DNA of 64,000 bases from assembly GCA_963714795.1 (NCBI GenBank), contig CAVQPS010000009.1, positions 124,001-188,000 on the forward strand, read 5' to 3'. The stretch comes from DATIXJ01 sp963714795 (GTDB lineage: Bacteria; Bacteroidota; Ignavibacteria; UBA10030; SZUA-254). The notes under the pieces were generated by a model, which saw only the letters and a list, made by a program, of their open reading frames with translations, had not been told where the DNA came from and did no database searches. Shown in pieces: positions 55,895 through 64,000 of the stretch (positions are counted from its first letter, which is position 1; each line of letters begins with the position of its first letter). Position numbers and translations under genes: made by a program.

Positions 55895-58800
55895 TTAATC
55901 AAGGTCGAAACCGAAAAGAACACCAAAGTTAAAATTCCATGTCTTTCCGTAGGTAACCGTCTGGTTGCTGCTTGCCACATACAAATTAAATTGATTGAAG
56001 CCGTATGTCGCATTAAAAAATATACTTGTCGGAAATGCATAATACGAAAATGCCTGGAGACGGAGTTCAACACCGGCATCCCTCCTGAACGGCTGGCCGC
56101 TTAATCCGCCACCCGTCCATGCGTTACCGACATCACCATACACTGAAGCATACAACTTATCAAAGTACAGTTGAAGCATGCGCAAATCAATATGATCGAA
56201 CAGGGGAAAACGATACTCTAGATTTGTATAGGCGAATTCATTGCCCCCGAGAGAATAAAATGTATATCCCTTCATCCCGGCAAGTCCGCCGATATAAAAA
56301 TCAAAAAACTGATCGACCGGTGGACCGAAAATCGTTCCGCCATGCACTTGCAGCGATAACGTATGACTCCATCCCGGCAATTGCTGAGACTCGCGCCAGC
56401 TTATTTCGAGCCGGTGAAAATTAATCTGCTGATATTGGGGAACAAGGACACCGCTGGAAACATCATAATCGCCCGTCGGATTGAATTGATTTGCTTCATA
56501 ATCATACCGGACACGGATTTTTCTTCCCACGGGGTTAATTTCCGATGTCCTCGATGGAGCGATGGCATCAAAATTAAGCGTTGCGGAAAGATCGTTACCG
56601 ATAAGATACAATTCGCTGAATGCCTGCACGCGCTCACCGGTCGCCGGCAAATTGAATGCGCCGATCGATGCGGTATACCGGCTGTGGGCATAACGTAATT
56701 CCAAGTCGAGTGCTTCGGTAATAATTTTTTGATTCAAGGCGGCGTCAAATTCGAGAAAATTATACCATACCTGAACGGGAATCGTGTCAAGAGGCAGGGC
56801 AATGTAACTGTTGGCATTTCGCGTAACATTATATGCTTCCAATGACAGCGCCGGTTCAAGTCCAAGCTGATACAGGCCGGGAATTTTTCCCCGATAATCG
56901 AAATTTAAAAAGAGATCCCGCTCTCCCTGCTTGTTCATTGCTGCACCGGCAAAAAAACCGTACCGGTCCAGCACATCATACGAGAAGGCGTATACGCCGA
57001 GTTTTAATTCGTCAAGGCCCGTGTTTTTAGGATTGTAATTATCGACACGCACAAGAGGAACAAAAGTCAGATCGGTGGCAATATTTTTATATGTCGTGTC
57101 GGTTACATATTTTCGCGGGAAGCTGCGTATCATCGTACGAACGGAGCGCTTTCCAGTCGAATTGATCTTCCGCCGGAATAGTTTGATTCGAATTGAATGA
57201 ATCATCTGTTCTCACAATCTGTTGAATATACGGCATCGGATGTTGAACATCATGTAACGAATCGATCAAAGCTATTTTATAGCCGGTCGAAGTGTACGTG
57301 GCAAACGCCAGTTTACCGTCTGCATTGACCGTCGGCATGAACGCGCCGCCAAGAACATTTGTCAACTGTTCGGTCTTTTTCGTTTGAAGATTGTACCGAT
57401 AAATATTGAAAATGCCCGTTTGATCGGATGCGTAGATAATGGATGAACCGTCCGGAGTATACATTGCATTTCGCTCATCGTCCGGTGTTGCCAGAACGAA
57501 CGTGACATCGCCGCCGGTCACAGGAATGGTTGCAATATCACGACCGTCTTTCAGAGAATAATCGAAAATAATTTTTGATCCGTCCGGAGACCATTTCGGA
57601 TTGTAGACCTGTTCACCGTTGGCATATTTTGTGAGCTGACGGATATTCGAGCCGTCGGCATTCGACTCGAAAATATTGAGCGTGCCGTCGCTGCCGGCAA
57701 CGTATGCAATCGTTGAGCCGTCCGGTGAAAGTGCCGGGGCATTCGCCCGGGCGCCATGAGTCAGGCGTGTTTCTTCATCCTTCGCGATATCGTACACATA
57801 CAGATCGAAAAGATTCGACCAGTGATCGTTCTTCCGGCTCATTTTCGTATAATAGATTTTTTTTCCGTCGGGAGACCATGAAATGTTCGAACGAACGCCG
57901 GCTTTGAGCAGCGTTTCTTTTTTCGAAGCGACATCATACAGATAGAGCGATGAGAGTCCGAAATAATCCGCCTGTTTGTTGCTGACATAGGCAATCGATT
58001 TTCCATCGGGAGAAAATGTCGGGTAAAAGTTTCCGAATCCGACACCACCGATGACGGTGCCTCCGGCAAGAGTTTCCTTCACCTGCGCCGTTCGGGATGC
58101 ATAATCTTTTTGCAGAAATGCTTTCCATTCATCATATAAATCGTTTCCGTTTTTACCGACCGCTTTTTCAATCGCGCCATCGATCGTTTCTTCCGTCAGC
58201 GACGAAAGGTTGCGTGAAATTTCCGCCAGTTTATCATCGCCGTATTTCTGTCCAATGTACCGGACAAACGCGAATCCCGCGTTATAGGATGATTCATTGC
58301 CGAGACTTGTTTTTCCGAAAACCGACATCTCGTTCCACGACAGCATGTTACTGTCGAGCGCATACATCCGGAGAATCATATCGCGGTGTGAATCCCATGA
58401 ATCATAACTCAGTTGTTTCCGGTTGTACTGGGCAATTCCTTCCGCGAACCAGCTCGGCATGACATACCCCGAAACCGGATATGAAACGACCCCGCTCGGA
58501 TAACCGTACAGCACGTCCGTCCGCCGTTCCGATTCATATTGAAGCCATTGAAGATAGATGGCGGGAATTTTTCTGCCGAATTTCAGCGCGGTTTGAATTT
58601 GGACGACGTGCGTGAATTCATGCGTGACGACATTGCGCAGCCAGTTATGGGTTCCGCGCAAATCGAAATCGAGCGCCGAAGCCCATATTTCAATTTTGTT
58701 GTCGAAAAAATATGCACCGCCGTTGGAGTAATCGTCATAATCTTTGATGACAAAACTTACTTTTTCATCGGGTTGATGATGATACAGCGACGTGACCGGT

Positions 58801-59000
58801 CCGTAAATATCTTCGGCAACTTTCGCAACGACCCGTGCCGTCCGTTCCGTACCGTTATGATAATGAACATAGAAATGTTCCGTTTCGATCGTTCGCCATT
58901 CGAGCTCCGGGTGGTAAAAATCATCCTGCGCGGCGGCGAAATTCCGGAACACCAGCACCGCAAAAATACTCATAGAAAGAACGTAAAGATATCGCATCAT
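55895..59000 (-). CDS. Metallopeptidase, TolB-like propeller and outer-membrane barrel fusion, frameshifted
   Basis: About 1035 residues in three parts. After the signal peptide (MMRYLYVLSMSIFAVLVF) comes a peptidase-MA-like domain with zinc motif HEFTH in RNVVTHEFTHVVQ and a third-ligand glutamate in PSWFAEGIAQY. Then a WD40/TolB-type propeller with at least five SPDG-type units (SPDGKSIAYVSN, SPDGKKIYYTKM, SPDGSTIAYVAG, SPDGSKIIFDYS, TPDGSSIIYASD). Last a BamA/surface-antigen-like barrel (GLAGMKGYTFYSLGGNEFAYTN, VYGDVGNAWTGG). The frame breaks near 57116 in a CCC run, just before the barrel: deletion of one C joins QLP to RKYVTDTTY. The protein would sit in the outer membrane with the peptidase on the periplasmic side or outside. 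Confidence 0.83.
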
Positions 59001-59106
59001 GTCGTTGGGTGTGCCGTTTAATGGAATTGGTGATAATTCTGCAGAAAGAAATTTTGGCAAGAATGTCCGGATACAGGAACCGGCAAATATTCTGAACAAA
59101 TCCGGA

Positions 59107-62100
59107 TCACTTAATCACCGCGATCTTGATGATTGCACTTCCGCTGCCGTTCGTTCCCTGTGCATCGATATGTGCGAAATAAACGCCGCTTTGAATATTG
59201 GAAACATCCCATTCAACTTCATTATCCAATCCGCCTTGTCCGGGACCATTGAATTGCGTAACGAGATCGCCTGCCATATCATATATTTTGATATGAACAG
59301 AAGCCTCCGTGCCGATGTAATATCGAATATGCGTTTTGTACGCATTTTCTTTTCCGACGGGATTGGGCCAGTTATATGTGCGGCCTGCCGGGAAAAATCC
59401 CGACACAAACGGCGTCGACGCAAGCGTCGTTGCATCAAAACTCGTATTCCGTTCATCACGCAGATACTGTGGCCAGGGAAGTTTCAGCGATGAAACGTTT
59501 GACAAACCGGCGACTGTTTGCCATGCGTAGATATAACCATCATCGGATGCAACAGCAATGCCGACACCGGAATTCTTCGTAAGAAATATTGCCGGAGTAG
59601 AGCCGCCGTTGATTCCTGTTTGTAATGGAAAACCGTCGAGCATTTTTCCGGTTTTATCGTAGGCAACGACCAAACCTTCCTGCGTCACGGCAACAATATC
59701 AACCGAACCGTCTCCATTAATATCCGCAATAACGGGGGACGACAAAATTGTTTGATACGATGGAACCGTAACCGGAAAATTATCAAGAATAGATCCGGCA
59801 TCATTGATCGCATAAATTTTATTCCCACTGAAAACGATAATGTCTTTCTTTCCATCTCCATCGACATCCGCTATCGCCGGTGCATTGAGAATTTCACCGT
59901 TTGTTGAAACAGGAAATCCTTGCATAACTTTTCCGTATTCACTGAGACGATAGACCAGACCGTTACTTGTCGTGATCATCGGAGTTGTCACTTGACCGTC
60001 GAACATCGTGACCATCCCGGAAACTTTTGCGGACTGTGGAAATGATGGCAAGTCAAAAAATGCCAGATGAAACCGGGGAAGTATCTCCAGATATCCGTGA
60101 TGACAAGCGGGAACATAATTCGTCAAGACAGTTCCGCGTTCCGTAACACCGATAAACAATTGAGGATTGTGGAGAAGATTGACACTAACGACATCGGACG
60201 AATCTTGAGAATGAAACACTATCAGCAACAGATCCATCATACCGAAAGATGTACATCGTTCCATGCTTTGCCCCGTAGGCAATACAAAGAATCCGAAACA
60301 ACCGGCGCAGTCGTAATGGCCCGAAATGTTTTCAGTTGGAACAACGAATCAATTCGATTATCACTGTTCTGATCCTGAAACGTCCATTCATTGAAATACC
60401 CTTGACCGGAAAAATATTGCGGCACCAAAACCGGCCTGTCGACGGCACCGAGCGTAATATCGGTAGACGCATCAAAGTGAAAATTTCCGGCAGCAACCTT
60501 TCCGACAAATGTTCTTCCGATTCCGCCCGATGTGGTTAAGAGCCCATTTGCATTTCCCATCGGAAAATATGGCGAACCATCGGTGATGTGCCATCCGAAA
60601 AGCTGTGACTCGCCCACCGATACCGGCGGCAGTCCCGTTGGTGTTGCGGTTTGCTGCACGCCGGTTGCGTTCGTTGCAATGATAAGCGCAACCGAGTCAA
60701 TATTTGCCGGAATTCAAGACGGTAATTGAATTTTTCCCGAATGTCATTTTCGTATCTTTCGGAAATCCCGCCAACGGTTGAATTTGATTATCGCCGATTT
60801 GAATTCTTGCCGACATATGCGGTCCGCGTGCCGAAAATCCGGAGATAAAAATATGACTGTCTGCCTGATTATTACTCCGGCTGCTTGGGAAACGAAGTCG
60901 GAGAAAAAGCATTGGAGGCCTTTCGCAGCGGCGCAGCATTGCCTGCATACCAGAAATCGAGCGGTGTACCGTCTTCGCTGCCGTATCCGGGATCCAGCAA
61001 ACTGTACGTCTGACCGATATCCTGAGAACCATCGGCTTCCATAAGATTCACACCGCGGTGTGCGGGATTGGCATTAACGGCATCGGCGGCAATATTTGCA
61101 TCGATGACATTTTCATCGATGTGCCAGATCAGCATACCGCCATCATACAATTCACCCGTTTGCGAATCGACACCGCCAGGCAAGCTCCAGTCGAATTCAT
61201 CGACATCCGTTACCACTCCGTATAATGAATCCTGAGCGAACGCATTAAAACCGACGGTGTCTCTCATCCACGTCTTCGTCACAACTGTACCATTCTGAAC
61301 AAGTGACACGGTGGCGCCGTCGCGGTTTGCGTCACGATTGCGGTTCTCCGCAAGGAAATATTCTTTCGAGCTGATCAAGACCTGATACACAGAATCCGGA
61401 TTACCGGCAAGACTGATCGCCGGAAAGTTATAAACGGTGTCACCGGACGAAATCGTCAGCGGCTGTATCCAGCCGAGAAAATATCTCTCCCACGCGGACG
61501 GCTCCGGCGGGAAAACGCCGTTCCAGCTGAAGATCGATTGACCATCCATCAGGCCGAACCGACCGATACCGCTTGCTCCGGTTTTCGTATCAAACAGGTC
61601 GGGCAAACCGAAATGACTTCCAAAATTGGCAGCAAGAAGCCCGTTAATTCCCAATTCCAGCAATGATGAGCTTCCGATCGAACTGAGATTGCGGTCTTCC
61701 GTTTCCGGTATGATCAACGAATTTGTAATTGTATCGTTTCCATTATTCAGGACGATGCCGGGATATGAATTCCCGAATATTTTTTGCAGGCCGGCACGAT
61801 TGATATACAGGGATGGAATGTCATACGGCGTCGGATCATAACCATAGATACTCACAAAATCGATGTCGCGCCCCACGCCTGCATGGAACACAAGAAATGC
61901 ATCGTATTGATGAAACGGAAATCCCGGGTTAAGTGAATCGACGATGTGCCATGTTTCCTGAAGAAGCAGTCCGATTTCTTTATTGTTACTGCTGCCGCTT
62001 GGCGGACTATAATATTGCATTTGATGAGACAGATGAAACACAGAATCGAGGATTGTTGCAGCAATAATCCGATGACCATCGGAGACTTTACGGAAATAGT

Positions 62101-62443
62101 TTTCGACAAACGTCAGGTGGTTCTGGAAATACGATTTGTCGTGCGGCGGCGAATCGACAATTTTGGAAAACGGGGAAAAATCGAAACTCCCCGTACCGGT
62201 CGTCAAATCGGTATTATCCTTTTGAAAGTCTACCATGACCGCAAGAACATGCGTCGTTTCCGGAAGGGCAACCGCCGATTGCCGGATCAGCTTCGGTTCC
62301 GGAGCGATCGTGAGCGGATGACTAAACGTCAGATGTTTTACTTGCTGTGCCGAAAGAAATGAGCAAGAAAAAAATGTTAGAAGCACGATGAGTCCCCGGA
62401 AGGACACTGTCGATTTGGTAAAATGTAATGGCAGAAGATTCAT
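59107..62443 (-). CDS. M6-peptidase-like secreted protein with FG-GAP repeats and type IX sorting domain, frameshifted
   Basis: About 1110 residues. A signal peptide (to about FLSAQ) is followed by an immune-inhibitor-A/M6-like domain (VLAVMVDFQ, FVENYFRKVSDG, GLPDLFDTKTG, WERYFLGW). The expected zinc motif HEFGH is replaced by A272-N-F-G-S276, so it should be inactive. Frame changes near 60890 (TTTCCC), 60711 and about 60240-60290 separate the pieces. The last piece carries FG-GAP-type units (DVDGDGKKDIIVFSG, DINGDGSVDIVAVTQ) and a Por sorting domain (NWPNPVGKENA, VHIKIYDMAGDLV, SGVYFAHIDAQG). It is probably type IX cargo, encoded next to porV. Confidence 0.8.
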
Positions 62444-62486
62444 TGATGGTAGATGTCAGGGGCGAGTATTATGAATAGACAGGTTC

Positions 62487-62525
62487 AATATGTCGCGCAA
62501 GAGATTGTTTCCTGCGCGACATATT
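62487..62525. other. Perfect 13-base inverted repeat between porV and the M6-like gene
   Basis: AATATGTCGCGCA (62487-62499) and its exact complement (62513-62525) flank a 13-base loop. It would make a stable hairpin in RNA of either strand. No T-run follows on the minus strand, so it is not a typical terminator. It could protect the porV message end or lower read-through into the M6-like gene. Confidence 0.6.
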
Positions 62526-62542
62526 TACCAAACGGCAAACAT

Positions 62543-63685
62543 TTAATCTTGTTTTCCACCCCAAGCAATTGAGAGACTGAAGCGTAATGTTTCAGCGAGG
62601 GGACTATCGCCATCGGCGGCAGAAAGATAACTAAAATCAAAACCGTATACATCGTACCGGATACCGGCGCCAAAGGTCATAAATTTTCTGTTGCCGTAAT
62701 CAGGATCTTCATAGAAATAGCCGAGACGGATGGCAAACAGTCTCTGGCCATTTGTCGAATACCAGTATTCCATTCCGGCAGAAATATCAACTTTACGCAA
62801 TCCGCCATCACCCCATGCGGTGATCAACGACTTGGGCAGAGGATCGGGAGGCTGTGCATCGCCAATCGCGTTACCCGCAGAATCCGTCGGTTGAGGATAA
62901 TACCGCGTAAGCAAACGTGAAAAGTCAAGAATCAAAGTAACACTGTTAAATTCGGATTTTATAACCTGTCCTGCAAATGCAAGGCGTATATTCGTCGGTA
63001 ACGGGTCGGCCTGGTCCGCGTCGATATACGTCAGTTTCGGACCGAGATTGGAAAGATTGACGCCGATACTCAAACGATCATCCAAAAAACCGGTCGGTTT
63101 CCAGAGCGTTGCGATATCAAAACTCACACCGGATGCAATACCTTTACGATCCTGAGACTGAACATTAAAGTCCGCAAGAGAACTTCGGATATACCGAAGA
63201 TTGATTCCCAATCCAACATCATTGGACGCTTTTATAGCGTAACCGACGGTTGCAGCAACTTCATACGCTTTAAACGTACCGAGAATTTGAGGTCCGCCTT
63301 CTCCGGTGATATTAAATTCGCCAAGACTCAAATAGATAATACTTGCAGCCATCGTTCCGCCCCAATCGTCGATATGATTCTTGTATGAAAGAAATTCATA
63401 GAAGAGATCGGACAACTGAAACTGCGGCAGCCAATTGGAATGCGTGATACTGAGCTCTTGTCCGTTTTGAAACGCGAGACCGGCCGGATTCCAATATGCC
63501 GCTGCGCCGTCATCGGCAAGGGCTCCACCCGCTTCACCCATACCGTCGGCACGGGCATTGGGAGCAATAAGGAGGAACGGTACCGCCGACTGACCTTGAG
63601 CCGTCATTATATTCGGCATAATAACCCCGATCATGCCGAGCATAACTACAAATGAGAATATTCTCCATACGGTCGTTGAATTCAT
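62543..63685 (-). CDS. porV: PorV: type IX secretion outer-membrane shuttle protein
   Basis: 380 residues from ATG 63685 (AAGGA eight bases upstream). Signal peptide (MNSTTVWRIFSFVVMLGMIGVI) then the PorV/PorQ opening PFLLIAPNARADGMGEAGGAL and AAYWNPAGLAF, followed by a FadL-like 14-strand barrel ending LRFSLSIAWGG. PorV carries cargo from the SprA pore to the attachment complex and partners the sortase PorU. The gene directly upstream ends in a sorting-domain-like segment that may be PorU, in agreement with the usual porU-porV order. Confidence 0.92.
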   Translation of the reverse strand: MNSTTVWRIFSFVVMLGMIGVIMPNIMTAQGQSAVPFLLIAPNARADGMGEAGGALADDGAAAYWNPAGLAFQNGQELSITHSNWLPQFQLSDLFYEFLSYKNHIDDWGGTMAASIIYLSLGEFNITGEGGPQILGTFKAYEVAATVGYAIKASNDVGLGINLRYIRSSLADFNVQSQDRKGIASGVSFDIATLWKPTGFLDDRLSIGVNLSNLGPKLTYIDADQADPLPTNIRLAFAGQVIKSEFNSVTLILDFSRLLTRYYPQPTDSAGNAIGDAQPPDPLPKSLITAWGDGGLRKVDISAGMEYWYSTNGQRLFAIRLGYFYEDPDYGNRKFMTFGAGIRYDVYGFDFSYLSAADGDSPLAETLRFSLSIAWGGKQD

Positions 63686-63808
63686 AAAACTATTCCTTCT
63701 ATGAAAAAACATGAAATGATATTGTACGCATTTTCGGTTTCCAGGGGATTATAATGTACCATTTTTTGACGTTAAAAACAACCGGCACAACATAAGCCCT
63801 TTCACCAT

Positions 63809-64000
63809 TTATTTAATTATACTTAATTTTCCATAAACATCATCTGAAAAGCGGCCATCTTGCGTCCTGGCGGTCACTTTATATAAATACACACCGTTTG
63901 CAGGAATATCGCCGTCTTTATCCCGTCCATCCCATGGGATTTGCACAAATTGTGTTCCGATGTTCGTCTTTTTTATTGATTGAATAAGACGACCGGCCAC
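63809..64000 (-). CDS. C-terminal end of a type IX sorting-domain protein, probably PorU
   Basis: Only the last 63 residues are in the window. They form a FlgD-like/Por sorting fold: GRLIQSIKK, VQIPWDGRDKDGDIPANGVYLYKV, and the end YGKLSIIK. PorU, the type IX sortase, carries such an end and is encoded directly before porV in many FCB genomes, so this is the best guess. An ordinary cargo protein would look the same here, and the catalytic C25 domain, if present, lies beyond the window edge. The gap to porV is 123 bases. Confidence 0.55.
   Translation of the reverse strand: MAGRLIQSIKKTNIGTQFVQIPWDGRDKDGDIPANGVYLYKVTARTQDGRFSDDVYGKLSIIK

Noticed and set aside
1..64000. CRISPR arrays, tRNA, rRNA, prophage or insertion sequences
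   Set aside because: I looked through intergenic gaps and found no spaced repeats, cloverleaf-like segments, transposase or integrase genes.

Overview
The window (about 64 kb) is chromosomal DNA of a Gram-negative bacterium of the Bacteroidetes/Chlorobi (FCB) group, most like an Ignavibacteria or Kapabacteria-type lineage. The evidence is type IX secretion genes (sprA, porX, porV, a probable porU end), cargo proteins ending in a Por sorting domain with the NYPNPFNPTT motif, a complete moxR-DUF58-batABCDE operon, and lipid A genes. No rRNA, tRNA, CRISPR array, phage or insertion sequence was seen. Genus cannot be assigned by eye. Promoter-like boxes are of the TTGAC / TATAAT kind and several starts have GGAGG or AAGGA ribosome binding sites.

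Layout. (1) 1-10744, minus strand: exopolysaccharide/O-antigen operon reading from rfbB through an SLBB export protein, a Wzz-like protein, a Wzx flippase, two GT4 glycosyltransferases, a Wzy-like polymerase and two GT2 glycosyltransferases, running off the window start. Part of it (about 1.7-6.7 kb) is clearly AT-richer than the rest. (2) 10952-19186, minus: moxR, DUF58, a BatD-like membrane protein, batA, batB, batC, batD, batE. (3) 19606-26222, plus: lpxB, an MsbA-like exporter, two LpxL-like acyltransferases and an ArnT-like GT39 transferase, i.e. lipid A assembly, export and decoration. (4) 26349-28249, plus: a type IX cargo gene and a decayed tandem copy whose sorting domain is still intact. 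(5) 28257-45020, minus: argS, rsfS, a LytR_C protein, a small secreted protein, a GlmU-like nucleotidyltransferase, panC, an envelope module (plugless barrel, long TPR protein, double-OmpA protein, TonB), arginase, accD, tsaB, tsaE and porX. (6) 45111-51989, minus: sprA, the giant type IX translocon barrel. (7) 52396-54871, plus: two LptF/LptG permeases. (8) 54899-64000, minus: a DUF5683-like protein, a peptidase/beta-propeller/outer-membrane-barrel fusion, an M6-like protein with a type IX sorting domain, porV, and the last 63 residues of a probable PorU.

Functionally the window is almost all cell envelope: surface polysaccharide, lipid A and its transport, type IX secretion machinery with cargo, and an energised envelope module, with a few housekeeping genes between.

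Several genes are broken by single-base indels, mostly in or next to short homopolymers (two GT2 genes, one GT4, the export protein, batD, the TPR protein, the peptidase-barrel fusion and the M6-like gene). Other long genes, including the 6.9-kb sprA, are intact. Some of these breaks may be sequencing errors, while the GT4 copy and the second cargo copy look like real decay. For such genes I give one feature spanning all pieces. The points that most deserve a second look are the M6-like protein that has lost its zinc-binding motif, the cargo duplication with a preserved sorting domain, the TonB-OmpA-TPR-barrel module, and the LpxL-like pair lacking the usual acidic catalytic residue.
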